Below are positions 25,028 to 33,542 of a stretch of DNA of 64,000 bases, one piece after another (position 1 is the first letter of the stretch; each line of letters starts with the position of its first letter). Source of the stretch: Candidatus Villigracilis affinis (GTDB taxonomy: Bacteria; Chloroflexota; Anaerolineae; Anaerolineales; Villigracilaceae); assembly GCA_016718275.1 (NCBI GenBank), contig JADKEA010000020.1, forward strand, positions 434,001 to 498,000, read 5' to 3'. Below the pieces are notes generated by a model. That model had not been told where the DNA came from. It saw only the letters and a list, made by a program, of their open reading frames with translations, and did not search any database. The position numbers and the translations under genes are program-made.

Positions 25028-26653
25028 TTATTTCAATATCTTCCCATCCTTCGCCACCCAAACATCGGAGGCAAAGCGTTCGATGAAACTGCGGTCGTGG
25101 ACAACGGCGAGGATGGTTCCCTTGAAATTTTCGAGGGCTTCCTCGAAGCGTTCACGCGAGGGAATATCAAGATGGTTGATGGGTTCATCGAGGATGAGGA
25201 AGGTACATCCCTGTGCCACGAGGGTGGCAAGCTGCAAGCGCGCGCGTTCGCCATAGGAAAGTTCTTCCGAGGCGCGCAGGGCGGCATCGCCTTTGAAAAG
25301 GAAGTAATGTAGGAAGTTGCGTGCATCCGTCTCGTTGAAAGCGGACACAGATTGAATGGTCTGCAACGCGCTGAATTTCGGGTTGAGCAATTCCTGCTCT
25401 TGTGTCATGTAGCCGAGCTTTGTCGCGCCGCCCAAACGGAAGGAACCCGCCAGCGGGGGAATCCTGCCGACGATGGTGCGGATGAAGGAAGTTTTTCCTG
25501 CGCCGTTCGGTCCTGTCAACACAATGCGCTGACCGGCACGGATGAACAGATTGATGTTTTCAAGTAGTGGATTTTCTGGCGTGTAGCCAATAGATAACGA
25601 TTCGGTTTCCAATACAAATTTTGATTGGTGATCGGGCTCGCCGAAATCCAATTTCAAGGCCCAGTTGCCGCGCGGCTTTTCGATTTTTTCGTCGGTGAGG
25701 ATGTGTTCGATGCGGGCTTCGATGTGTTTTGCGCGACCTGCCACATTTTTGGTGGCGCGGTTGCCAAAGAAGCCTTTTGCGAATTTATCTCCGCTATCGG
25801 CTTTGCCGCCTTTCTTCATAATAGTCAAACTGCGGACGTGACCCGCGGCGCGGCGCAGTTGAGCCAATTCATCCTGCTGGTCTTGATATTCCTGCAACTG
25901 CTTGTCCTGCTCCATCAATTTCTGATGCAAATAATCTGAGTAGTTGCCCGCATAGGCGCGGATGCCGTGTGTGATCGGATTCAACTCAAGGATGGATGTG
26001 ACCGTGTTGTCGAGAAAGACACGGTCATGTGAGACGATCAACACTGCGCCTTGAAATTGATTCAACCATTCTTCAAGCCATTCGAGCATTTCGATGTCGA
26101 GGTGATTGGTGGGTTCATCGAGCAGCAATAAATGCGGATCTTCGAGCAACACGCGCGCGAGCATGAGGCGGGTCTTTTGTCCGCCGCTGAGGTGGGCGAT
26201 GGGTGTATCGGCGGGGAGGTGGTCAAGGCCGAGCGGGGCGAGAATGGTTTCGGGTTGAATCTGAAATGTGGAAAGTTTTTTCAGGACTTCGTCATATTGA
26301 CTTTGGAGTGCGGCATCATTTGGGGTTTGCGATAATGCCAGGGCGAGCGACTCTATTTCAGCGGCGGGATCTGTTTGGGTTTCTGGGTCAAGCCCGAGCG
26401 CGGCGTGAAGCGTCTGCCTAGGGTCGAGGTCCATTCCCTGGGCGAGATATCCAATTCGTAGATTTGGGCGCGTCGAAGAGACATCCCCGGAATCGGGATG
26501 CTCGAACTTTGCGAGGATGCGCATGAGGGTGGTCTTGCCTGAGCCGTTCGGGCCGATAAGGCCGATGCGTTCGCCTGCGCTGATATTGAAATTGATGTTT
26601 TGTAAAACCGGCTGAATGCCAAAATTTTTAGAGAGGTTATGGATACTAAGCAT
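25028..26653 (-). CDS. ABC-F ribosome-protection-type ATPase (antibiotic-resistance-like)
   Basis: 541 residues. The ATG at 26653 has AGGA nine bases upstream; an in-frame start 42 bases earlier would overlap the attenuator hairpin. There are two ABC domains and no membrane segments: Walker A GPNGSGKTT and GPNGAGKTS, signatures LSGGQKTRL and LSYGERARL, Walker B LLLLDEPTNHLDI and FLILDEPINHLDI. The interdomain linker is long, with FAKGFFGNRATKNVAGRAKH and IEARIEHILTDEKIEKPRGN, resembling resistance-type ABC-F proteins more than EttA. These proteins bind the ribosomal E site and dislodge peptidyl-transferase antibiotics. A leader peptide and attenuator precede it. Confidence 0.9.
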   Translation of the reverse strand: MLSIHNLSKNFGIQPVLQNINFNISAGERIGLIGPNGSGKTTLMRILAKFEHPDSGDVSSTRPNLRIGYLAQGMDLDPRQTLHAALGLDPETQTDPAAEIESLALALSQTPNDAALQSQYDEVLKKLSTFQIQPETILAPLGLDHLPADTPIAHLSGGQKTRLMLARVLLEDPHLLLLDEPTNHLDIEMLEWLEEWLNQFQGAVLIVSHDRVFLDNTVTSILELNPITHGIRAYAGNYSDYLHQKLMEQDKQLQEYQDQQDELAQLRRAAGHVRSLTIMKKGGKADSGDKFAKGFFGNRATKNVAGRAKHIEARIEHILTDEKIEKPRGNWALKLDFGEPDHQSKFVLETESLSIGYTPENPLLENINLFIRAGQRIVLTGPNGAGKTSFIRTIVGRIPPLAGSFRLGGATKLGYMTQEQELLNPKFSALQTIQSVSAFNETDARNFLHYFLFKGDAALRASEELSYGERARLQLATLVAQGCTFLILDEPINHLDIPSRERFEEALENFKGTILAVVHDRSFIERFASDVWVAKDGKILK

Positions 26654-26675
26654 AATGTTCGTTCCTGTAGTTGTT

Positions 26676-26702
26676 AAAAAGAAAACCGAGGGCATGCCTC
26701 GG
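26676..26702 (-). terminator. Attenuator (intrinsic terminator) ahead of the ABC-F gene
   Basis: On the minus strand CCGAGG, a five-base loop CATGC and CCTCGG are followed by TTTTCTTTTT, 23 bases before the ABC-F ATG. A leader segment AGGGCA (26728-26733) can pair with TGCCCT (26689-26694) across the loop and 3' arm, giving a competing antiterminator. Regulation by ribosome stalling is inferred. Confidence 0.65.
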
Positions 26703-26748
26703 CTGATGAATCAATACAGCGGGTTGGTGCCCTGAAAAAAATGGTTGT

Positions 26749-26766
26749 CTACAGAATATCCGTCAT
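26749..26766 (-). CDS. Five-residue leader peptide of the ABC-F attenuator
   Basis: On the minus strand AAAGGAG, ten bases, then ATG ACG GAT ATT CTG TAG, encoding MTDIL. It ends 47 bases before the attenuator hairpin. Its position between promoter and terminator of a resistance-type ABC-F gene matches known ribosome-mediated attenuation in that class. The frame is very short, so chance is possible. Confidence 0.45.
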   Translation of the reverse strand: MTDIL

Positions 26767-26857
26767 TCGCTGGGTGCTCCTTTAATACGGCGACATTTTA
26801 TCATAATAAGGTAAACTTTGGCGTTCGGTAAACGTCTATGCACGAGAGGAAAATGAA

Positions 26858-27703
26858 ATGACAAAAACTTTACTTGCGGTTCTGGCTCACCCTGATGATG
26901 AGTCTTTTGGTTTGGGTGGCACGCTGGCTTTGTATGCAAGCCGCGGCTATGATGTGTATTATGTCTGTGCCACGCGCGGCGAAGCAGGCACAGTGGATGC
27001 GGAACATTTGATGGGTTTCAAGGATACTGCCGAGATGCGCACGAATGAATTGATGCGCGCGGGCAAAGAACTCGGATTGAAGGAAATTTTCTTTCTTGGC
27101 TATCGTGATTCGGGCATGCCGGGCATGGAAGATAACAAGCATCCTGACGCGCAGATCAATGCGCCGATTGATGAAGTAGCTGGGCGCGTAGTGAAGTACA
27201 TCCGTGATCTCAAGCCAGAGGTTGTTTTGACTTTCGACCCGATCGGTGGATATAAACACCCTGATCACATTCATATTCACAAGGCGACGGTGCTCGCCTT
27301 CGAAAAAGCGGGTGACGCATCTTTCCACCCCGAGGCTGGATCAGCTTTCAAGCCGCAGGCCTTGTACTTTCAGGTTTTTCCAAAAGGCTTGTTGCGGGCG
27401 GCAGTGCGTTTGATGCCGCTGTTCGGAAAAGACCCGACCAAGTTTGGCCGCAATGGCGATATCAACATCAAGGAACTGGCTGAGGTGACCTTTCCCATCC
27501 ATGTGCGGCTGAATGTGGCTTCTGCGGCAGAGGCCAAGCGAAAGGCTAGCGAATGTCACGCCTCGCAGGGTGGGATGCAAATGCGGCGCGGACTGATGGG
27601 CTTCGTGACGCGCCTGTTCGGCGAAAATGAAGATTACATGCAGGCGTACCCGCCTGTGACTGAGGGTATCAGGCGCAAAACGGATTTGTTTGAAGGGATT
27701 TAG
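26858..27703 (+). CDS. PIG-L / LmbE family deacetylase
   Basis: 281 residues. These zinc enzymes remove acetyl groups from N-acetylglucosamine-type sugars, as in bacillithiol or mycothiol synthesis (BshB, MshB), GPI precursors and antibiotics. The zinc motif is AHPDDES (residues 10-16) with the catalytic Asp. The third ligand is His in GGYKHPDHIHIHKATVLAF (about 126-144). GAGAGGA precedes the ATG. The gene stands alone between the divergent ABC-F leader and a small exoprotein. Mycothiol/bacillithiol partners are not in the window, so the substrate is open. Confidence 0.9.
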   Translation: MTKTLLAVLAHPDDESFGLGGTLALYASRGYDVYYVCATRGEAGTVDAEHLMGFKDTAEMRTNELMRAGKELGLKEIFFLGYRDSGMPGMEDNKHPDAQINAPIDEVAGRVVKYIRDLKPEVVLTFDPIGGYKHPDHIHIHKATVLAFEKAGDASFHPEAGSAFKPQALYFQVFPKGLLRAAVRLMPLFGKDPTKFGRNGDINIKELAEVTFPIHVRLNVASAAEAKRKASECHASQGGMQMRRGLMGFVTRLFGENEDYMQAYPPVTEGIRRKTDLFEGI

Positions 27704-27729
27704 TATCGTTCCATTTTCAAAAATGTAGG

Positions 27730-27759
27730 TTGTTTGAGCCTGGGCGATGGGTTTATACT
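27730..27759 (+). promoter_or_regulatory. Sigma70-type promoter
   Basis: TTGTTT (27730-27735), an 18-base spacer and TATACT (27754-27759), upstream of the small exoprotein gene at 27783. Confidence 0.5.
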
Positions 27760-27782
27760 CATCGTAACAACAGGAGGTTGTT

Positions 27783-28193
27783 ATGAAGCACCTACGTTTG
27801 TTCTTTGTGTCTTTGGCTGTTGTGGCTCTTTTAGCGGGCACGCTGACCACCCCATCATATGCATACCCGGATAGTACAACTACGATTGTGAAGGTCCCAG
27901 TCAAGCCTAATCGATCACTGCCTAATGCGGATACGTATGATTGCACCAAGGCAACTTTATACAACAAGAACGGCAGTTACGCAGCGACGTTTACCAATCC
28001 GCCTCTCAGCAATGGCTGCACTTTTATTTTCAATAATGTGCCTGTCAATCAGTGGTATACCGTTGAGTTTCTTGTGAAATACAAACTAGGTTCCCCTCCT
28101 TATATTGTTATTAGAACCACACAATCGGTTTATATTGCAAAACCTACGCTTACCACCATCACAACAGCTACATTGCTTTATCGGCCGAAATGA
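27783..28193 (+). CDS. Small secreted protein of unknown function
   Basis: 136 residues behind AGGAGG. Signal peptide at about 1-27 (VSLAVVALLAGTLTTPSYA, cleavage after AYA likely). The mature domain is about 110 residues, beta-rich, with two cysteines (YDCTKATLY and NGCTFIFNN) about 30 apart that may form a disulfide. Thr/Tyr/Pro are abundant. No family was recognised. It has its own promoter and terminator, so it is a single-gene unit. It may coat or bind the cell surface. Confidence 0.7.
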   Translation: MKHLRLFFVSLAVVALLAGTLTTPSYAYPDSTTTIVKVPVKPNRSLPNADTYDCTKATLYNKNGSYAATFTNPPLSNGCTFIFNNVPVNQWYTVEFLVKYKLGSPPYIVIRTTQSVYIAKPTLTTITTATLLYRPK

Positions 28194-28214
28194 TCTTGTA
28201 AACGTCTGAAAAAT

Positions 28215-28246
28215 AAAACGGTTGGGAACATTTCCCAGCCGTTTTT
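28215..28246 (+). terminator. Rho-independent terminator
   Basis: AAAACGGTTGGGAA (28215-28228) pairs with TTCCCAGCCGTTTT (28232-28245), with one G-T pair, followed by T. It ends the small exoprotein gene. Confidence 0.8.
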
Positions 28247-28321
28247 CGTTAATGGGCAGGGAATCTCTTTTTTGAAAGCATGATAGAATTTTCTCAACTC
28301 CTCAACTATTGAAAAAAAACT

Positions 28322-29069
28322 ATGACTGAATCAAATCCCTCTGTTCCAGCGCGCCGATTGAATTTTGCGCGAATACTCGAAGTTTTGCGACATCCCAAAC
28401 TCGCCTTTGCAGAGATTGCAGGTGAGACTGTTTCTTCGTGGCTTGACCCCGATGCTGGCATTGAGCATCTCGTCTTCACTGGTCGTCATTGTTGGCGGAT
28501 TTGTGAAAGCGCGCGCAGCGGCGATGGGGGAGATCCAACTGCCTCCGGATTGGCAATATTGGACGCCCGACATGCAAAATAATTTCATGCAGGCACAACA
28601 GGCCACACAGGGAGCAACATTTGTTTACATCATTCCGCTGCTTTCAGCTTTGGCTGGGTTATGGCTGGGCTGGCTGATCTTAAGCGGACTTTTGCATCTC
28701 GGCTCCACTTTGCTGGGCGGGCGTGGCACAATGGGCAGTGCCTTGAACATCGTTGGCTGGGCCAGCCTGCCTTTTATGCTGCGTGATGTGCTGCGGGTTG
28801 TCTTCATTCTCATTGCGGGGCATGCCATTATCAGCCCGGGGTTATCGGGTTTTGCGGGTGGGGCCATCTTTTTAGGGAAGATGCTTTCAAGAGTGGATAT
28901 TTTTTTCATTTGGAATGCCATCCTGTTGGTCATTGGATTTGGCGCTGCAGATGGACTTCCGCGCAACAAGGCGATTATTGGGGTGGGGATCATTTTGCTC
29001 GTCATTCTACTTGTACTCGCAGGGTCAGGGGCGTTGGTTTCGAGCTTTAGCAGTGGAACGGCCTTCTAA
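28322..29069 (+). pseudogene. Yip1-type membrane protein gene split by a one-base frameshift
   Basis: The ATG at 28322 opens MTESNPSVPARRLNFARILE, HPKLAFAEIAGETVSSWL, the typical cytosolic start of Yip1 proteins. After 28445 that frame stops making sense. In the next frame TPMLALSISSSLVVIVGGF continues with four or five membrane helices to 29069. Dropping one base (G at 28445) joins SSWL to TPML and restores about 248 residues. The second-frame part alone could start at 28365, but its first 29 residues are not membrane-protein-like. This is either a sequencing error or a true lesion. It heads the ABC cassette that follows 16 bases on. Confidence 0.7.
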
Positions 29070-29084
29070 ACCAGGCGGGTGTGA

Positions 29085-29795
29085 ATGACTTCCCCTTTGA
29101 TCCACATCACTGACCTGAAAAAGCACTACCAAATGGGTGGGACAACCGTCCGCGCATTGGATGGGGTCAGCCTGGATATTGAGCCGCATACCTTTACGGT
29201 CGTGATGGGGCCATCGGGATCAGGCAAGAGTAGCCTGCTCTATTTGCTTGGCGGGCTGGACCGTTCCACATCCGGTGAGATCTCGATCAGTGATGAGCGG
29301 TTGGATCAGATGGATGAAAACGCGCTTGCGCTTTTCCGCCGCCGCACCATGGGGTTTATCTTTCAATCCTATAACTTGATCACAAGCATGAACGCCCTGG
29401 AGAATGTGGCCTTTCCCATGCAATTCACCGGCATACCGGTTTCTGAGCGCAGCACCCGCGCCCGCCAATTATTGGAACAGGTTGGCTTGGCAGACCGAAG
29501 CCATCATCGCCCTGCCGAGCTTTCAGGCGGACAGCAGCAGCGCGTCGCTGTGGCGCGTGCGTTGGTCAATAATCCTAGTTTGATTTTGGCCGATGAGCCT
29601 ACCGGAAACCTCGATACGGCCAGCGGCATTACGGTGATGCAGTTGCTTTCGGACTTGCATCGTTCCGGGCGGACCGTGCTCGTTGTGACGCACGATCCGC
29701 GCATGACGCGTTTTGCCACACACAAGATATTCCTGCTGGATGGACATGTAGTCAGTGAAGATGAGTATCAATCTGCCGCATTGGAAGTGCCGTAA
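29085..29795 (+). CDS. ABC transporter ATP-binding protein, LolD/MacB type
   Basis: 236 residues. Walker A GPSGSGKSS at about 44-52, Q-loop FIFQSYNLI, signature LSGGQQQRVAVARAL, Walker B LILADEPTGNLDTASG, H-loop VVTHDPRM. These are the features of MacB/LolD/FtsE-type ATPases, which act with FtsX-domain permeases as mechanotransmission or lipoprotein/peptide export machines. The permease partner is at 31582-32913; a secreted CARDB-like protein is encoded between them. The four genes are closely spaced on one strand and form an operon. Confidence 0.93.
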   Translation: MTSPLIHITDLKKHYQMGGTTVRALDGVSLDIEPHTFTVVMGPSGSGKSSLLYLLGGLDRSTSGEISISDERLDQMDENALALFRRRTMGFIFQSYNLITSMNALENVAFPMQFTGIPVSERSTRARQLLEQVGLADRSHHRPAELSGGQQQRVAVARALVNNPSLILADEPTGNLDTASGITVMQLLSDLHRSGRTVLVVTHDPRMTRFATHKIFLLDGHVVSEDEYQSAALEVP

Positions 29796-29847
29796 ATCCA
29801 TTGTGGGCTGACCTCATGACGTGCAGTTTCAAGCAACGGGAGACTAA

Positions 29848-31566
29848 ATGAAGTTTCAAAATAAATATTTTGTTTCAATCCTTCTCACGATAACCCTATT
29901 GGCGGGTTGGACAACACCCGCCTATGCCGACCCCGTGATCAGTTCGGTGGATCCCAATCTCGTTTTTAACGACATCGCCACGACCATTACGGTCACAGGC
30001 TCGGGCTTTGAATCTGGCGCTGTCGTTTCTTTGAAAAACTATGGCACACTCACCACTTCTTATGATGGCCCCAACCAATTAAGAGCCGTTGTACGCCCCG
30101 GCGTTGCCGCGGGTTCATATACAGTGGTGGTCACAAATCCTGATTCGACCGTGTTTGAATATCCCAACGGGCTGACCGTTGCCGATTCATCTCCGCTTCC
30201 CACCCCGACCTCGATGCCGTTTGACCGTCCGCAGATGGTGATCGGTTCCTATGAGATCAATGTCGAGCGTGTGCGTTCGGGCGATGATTTCAAACTCAAC
30301 ATTGACTTTGGCAATGCCGGCACTGTGGCTGCCTACAATGTGCAGGCAGTTTTTACATCGACGGACCTTATCCCAACTAAAACGGGCGGTGCGATCTTTT
30401 TGGGGACCATTCGCGCCGGTGATCATAATGATGCAACCCAGCCATTTATTGCGCTCGATACTATTTATGGGAAATCGGTCGTCACCACCGATGTCACGCT
30501 GACCTATTACGACAGCGCAGGCACGGAATACATCGACAAATTTACGCTCAGTATCCCCGTGGGAGGCTCAACCGTGCCCTATCCCACTGCCACTCCAACA
30601 GGGGTGAACAATGCCCAATTGGTTATCACCAGCTATGCGTCGACGGTGGAACCGCTTCAACCGGGTGAACAATTCCAGCTTGGGTTGACGGTCCAGAATA
30701 TGGGAAATACGAGTGCCAAGCGTGTCACCATGATCGTGGGCGGTGGTTCCTCAGGTGATAGCAGCGGCACGCCCCAGCCTGGTGGCGTTTCCGGGAGCGG
30801 CGGCGAATTCACCAATTTTGCGCCGGTCAACTCATCCAATATTCAATCGCTTGGCGATATTCCCGCTGGCGGTCAATTGCAGGTCTTCCAAAGCCTGATC
30901 GTCAATGTATCCACCAATCCGGGCGCATACCCGATGAAGATCTCGTTTTCTTATGTCAACAACAAAGGGGAAGTGGTCAACGATGATCAGGTCATTACAC
31001 TGTTGGTCTACAGTCTCCCGAATGTGGACGTGAGTTTCTACCGCCCGCCCGACCCGTTCTTTGCCGGTGAGCCGGGTGCGCTGCCGATCCAGATCGTCAG
31101 CCTCGGAAAACGCACCACTGTTTTGGGAAATATGAAGATCGAAACGACAGGAGGAACGGTCGATCCTGCCACGACTTTGGTTGGGTCGCTGGACCCAGGC
31201 GGTTACTTCACCTTTGACTCGACCCTGTTCCCGGATGCCCCCGGCCCGATGGATTTAACCGTCACCATCGAATACACCGACGATTTCAACCAGCCGCGCA
31301 CGCTCACTCGCAAATTGCAGGTGACGGTGGAGGAAGCCTTTGTTGACCCTTCCCTCGATCCTTCTCTTGACCCCTCGCTTGGTGGCGGTGGCGGTGAATT
31401 TGCACCTGTTATGGAAGAGGAAACTTTCCTGCAAAAAATATGGCGTGCCATTCTTGGCCTGCTCGGTTTGGATTCATCGATGTCGCAGAACAGCAGCCCA
31501 TCCGAAGCGCCGATATTTGAAGGAGAGCAAGTCCCCATGCCAGCCGGTGGCGGCAAAGGTGGCTAG
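29848..31566 (+). CDS. Secreted protein with IPT and CARDB-like repeats (COG1361-like)
   Basis: 572 residues. Signal peptide about 1-27 (ILLTITLLAGWTTPAYA). An IPT/TIG domain at about 30-110 (VISSVDPNLVFNDIATTITV, VTGSGFESGAVV). It is followed by at least three CARDB/NEW3-like Ig repeats, each opened by a Pro/Thr linker and a phrase such as MVIGSYEINVERVRSGDDFK or LVITSYASTVEPLQPGEQFQ. A Gly/Ser patch lies near 310 and an Asp-Pro-Ser-Leu repeat (DPSLDPSLDPSLGGGGG) near 505. No catalytic motif. As it lies between the ATPase and permease genes of one ABC system, it is probably the extracytoplasmic partner, or the cargo. Confidence 0.8.
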   Translation: MKFQNKYFVSILLTITLLAGWTTPAYADPVISSVDPNLVFNDIATTITVTGSGFESGAVVSLKNYGTLTTSYDGPNQLRAVVRPGVAAGSYTVVVTNPDSTVFEYPNGLTVADSSPLPTPTSMPFDRPQMVIGSYEINVERVRSGDDFKLNIDFGNAGTVAAYNVQAVFTSTDLIPTKTGGAIFLGTIRAGDHNDATQPFIALDTIYGKSVVTTDVTLTYYDSAGTEYIDKFTLSIPVGGSTVPYPTATPTGVNNAQLVITSYASTVEPLQPGEQFQLGLTVQNMGNTSAKRVTMIVGGGSSGDSSGTPQPGGVSGSGGEFTNFAPVNSSNIQSLGDIPAGGQLQVFQSLIVNVSTNPGAYPMKISFSYVNNKGEVVNDDQVITLLVYSLPNVDVSFYRPPDPFFAGEPGALPIQIVSLGKRTTVLGNMKIETTGGTVDPATTLVGSLDPGGYFTFDSTLFPDAPGPMDLTVTIEYTDDFNQPRTLTRKLQVTVEEAFVDPSLDPSLDPSLGGGGGEFAPVMEEETFLQKIWRAILGLLGLDSSMSQNSSPSEAPIFEGEQVPMPAGGGKGG

Positions 31567-31581
31567 GAGCATTGCTTCCAC

Positions 31582-32913
31582 ATGAAATTCCTTGATTTGA
31601 TTCGCCTGATCTTCGGAAACCTCGGACGTCGCAAGGCGCGTGTGGCCCTGACCGCCATCGGTGTGGTCATTGGCACAGCGGCGGTGGTCATCCTTGTTTC
31701 GCTTGCGGTCGGTCTTCAAAAAAGCGCCACCGATCAACTTTACGGCATCGGTGACCTGACCTTGATCGATGTGATGCCTGCTTATGGCATGTTCTATGGC
31801 GGCGGTGGGGGATATGGCATGGCCCCTGCGGTATCCTCCGATCAGCTGCAGGAACCAGCCCTGATCACAAATCCTGTCCTCGAACAGTTCAGGGCCATCC
31901 CCGGAGTTCAGTCGGTTATCCCGCGTGATTATTTGAATGCGGCTGCTGTCATCTCCTATCGAAAATTGGAAGGCGGTGTGGGCATCATCGGCATCGATAC
32001 AGACGACCTCGCGAATATCGGCTTGGAAGCCAGTGAAGGGACGACTGTGCTTTCACGAGGTTCGGTGATTATTGGTGTCATGACCCCCAATAATTTTTAC
32101 GATCCGCGTCTGCGCCCCGGGCAGGAACCGCCCCCACCGCCCGACTTGTATAACGAGCAAATTCAATTGGTCGTGATGAAATGGGATCAGCAGGGGAATG
32201 TAACCCAGAAAAACATCAGTCTGCGTGTAGCAGGAGTCTTGAGCGAAACAGGCGGCGAGGCAGATTATTCCATCTACATGCCGCTGGAATTGGTGCGTAG
32301 CTTGAACGAGTGGTCAAATGGGATTCGCATTAACTACAACAAGACCGGCTACAACCAGGTCATCGTCAAAGTTGAAGATCCCAATCTGGCTTTGGATATC
32401 GCTGACCAGATCACCGAAATGGGCTTTCAAGCCATCACCCCGCAGGCGTATCTCGAAAGCATCAACGGTTATTTTCTCGTTTTGCAGATCATCTTCGGCG
32501 GTGTGGGAACCATTGCCTTGCTGGTCGCAGCTATCGGCATCGCCAACACGATGGCCATGTCCATTTTGGAGCGTACGCGTGAGATCGGCCTGATGAAAGC
32601 AGTTGGCGCAACCAACCGCGATGTGCTGTCCATTTTCCTTGGGGAAGCAGCAGGCATCGGCTTCATCGGAGGCGCGGGCGGCGTCATCATCGGCTGGCTG
32701 GCGGCACAAGGCATCAACGTGCTGGCCATCATCTATCTGGCGGGGCAGGCTAGCGAGCAGGGCGGTCCGCCTCCCAGCGTAGCTGTCTACACCCCTGTTT
32801 GGCTGCCTGTCTTCGCGTTGATATTTGCCACCATTATCGGAATGCTTTCTGGACTGTACCCCGCCTTGCGTGCTGCCACAATGATTCCCGTACAGGCCCT
32901 GAAATACGAATAA
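31582..32913 (+). CDS. ABC transporter permease, MacB/FtsX type
   Basis: 443 residues. One N-terminal helix (about 20-42, ALTAIGVVIGTAAVVILVSL), a long MacB_PCD-type extracytoplasmic domain (about 45-285) and three C-terminal FtsX helices with the cytosolic motif ILERTREIGLMKAVGATNRD between the first two. A Gly/Tyr/Met-rich stretch (MFYGGGGGYGMAPA) near residue 70 is unusual. It works with the ATPase at 29085. MacB-type systems export antibiotics, peptides or lipoproteins; the cargo is unknown here, but the CARDB-like exoprotein in the same operon is a candidate. The stop is 15 bases downstream of the previous gene's end-start distance, so translation is closely linked. Confidence 0.92.
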   Translation: MKFLDLIRLIFGNLGRRKARVALTAIGVVIGTAAVVILVSLAVGLQKSATDQLYGIGDLTLIDVMPAYGMFYGGGGGYGMAPAVSSDQLQEPALITNPVLEQFRAIPGVQSVIPRDYLNAAAVISYRKLEGGVGIIGIDTDDLANIGLEASEGTTVLSRGSVIIGVMTPNNFYDPRLRPGQEPPPPPDLYNEQIQLVVMKWDQQGNVTQKNISLRVAGVLSETGGEADYSIYMPLELVRSLNEWSNGIRINYNKTGYNQVIVKVEDPNLALDIADQITEMGFQAITPQAYLESINGYFLVLQIIFGGVGTIALLVAAIGIANTMAMSILERTREIGLMKAVGATNRDVLSIFLGEAAGIGFIGGAGGVIIGWLAAQGINVLAIIYLAGQASEQGGPPPSVAVYTPVWLPVFALIFATIIGMLSGLYPALRAATMIPVQALKYE

Positions 32914-33082
32914 ACTCGCCGCTCGCATCAAATTCTGACGTTTTACCTGCTTCTGCCTCCGAGAAAAATTCGATCCTGCGGGGATTTCAGCCGAAAAATT
33001 TTAATATAGAACGTATATTTTTGAGAATTATCCGTGATGGTAGGATTAAGCGATAATAACGATCTTGTGAAGGAGAATTCTC

Positions 33083-33424
33083 ATGCCTGAACGTCGAACC
33101 ACCCCCCGAAAAAAGTTTGATTATTATCTGCGCGTTGTGGATGATGATACGCAGGGGATCATTGGTCACATGGTGGAGGTAAGCCCCTACGGTTTACAGT
33201 TGGAAACAACGGCCCCATATCCTGTTGAAAAAGATTATTACCTGCGCGTAGAGCTTACCCCCGAACTGGCAGACCGACCATTCATTATTTTTATCGCCCG
33301 CTCAAAATGGTGTCGAATAGACGAGATCGAACCCAATCTGTACCATGTGGGCTTTGCGATGGTCGAGATCATGCCTGATGACCGTGAAATCTTTCTCCGT
33401 ATCCTTGCCCGATTCGGACGATAA
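33083..33424 (+). CDS. Single-domain PilZ protein
   Basis: 113 residues behind AAGGAGAA. PilZ domains bind cyclic di-GMP. The N-terminal RRTTPRKKFDYYLRV supplies the RxxxR arginines. The second motif, normally D/NxSxxG, reads VEVSPYGLQLE, with Glu in the first position. That change may weaken binding, though Ser and Gly are kept. The rest is a compact beta barrel ending VGFAMVEIMPDDREIFLRIL. The gene has no operon partner; a class of effectors with only a PilZ domain acts on motility or envelope functions. Confidence 0.85.
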   Translation: MPERRTTPRKKFDYYLRVVDDDTQGIIGHMVEVSPYGLQLETTAPYPVEKDYYLRVELTPELADRPFIIFIARSKWCRIDEIEPNLYHVGFAMVEIMPDDREIFLRILARFGR

Positions 33425-33475
33425 CCTTCAAGGTATATATAGGGGGCATGTGTGAAAAATTCCCATATCTGGCGC

Positions 33476-33504
33476 TTGACGTTTTAGAACGGGTGTTCTA
33501 AAAT
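33476..33504 (+). promoter_or_regulatory. Promoter with a GAAC-N4-GTTC operator filling the spacer
   Basis: TTGACG (33476-33481), a 17-base spacer and TAAAAT (33499-33504). The spacer holds TTTTAGAAC (33482-33490), GGGT and GTTCTAAAA (33495-33503), a perfect 9+9 inverted repeat. GAAC-N4-GTTC is the core of the LexA box of Bacillus and actinobacteria. A dimeric repressor bound here would block both elements. It controls the VOC gene at 33543. Confidence 0.75.
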
Positions 33505-33542
33505 ATTCATACTGTTGTCCACTTTATTAAAAGGAGAATGCT

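Noticed and set aside
28365..29069. Yip1 gene starting at 28365
   Set aside because: Its first 29 residues read through the region that in another frame has the Yip1 N-terminus; frameshift is the better explanation.
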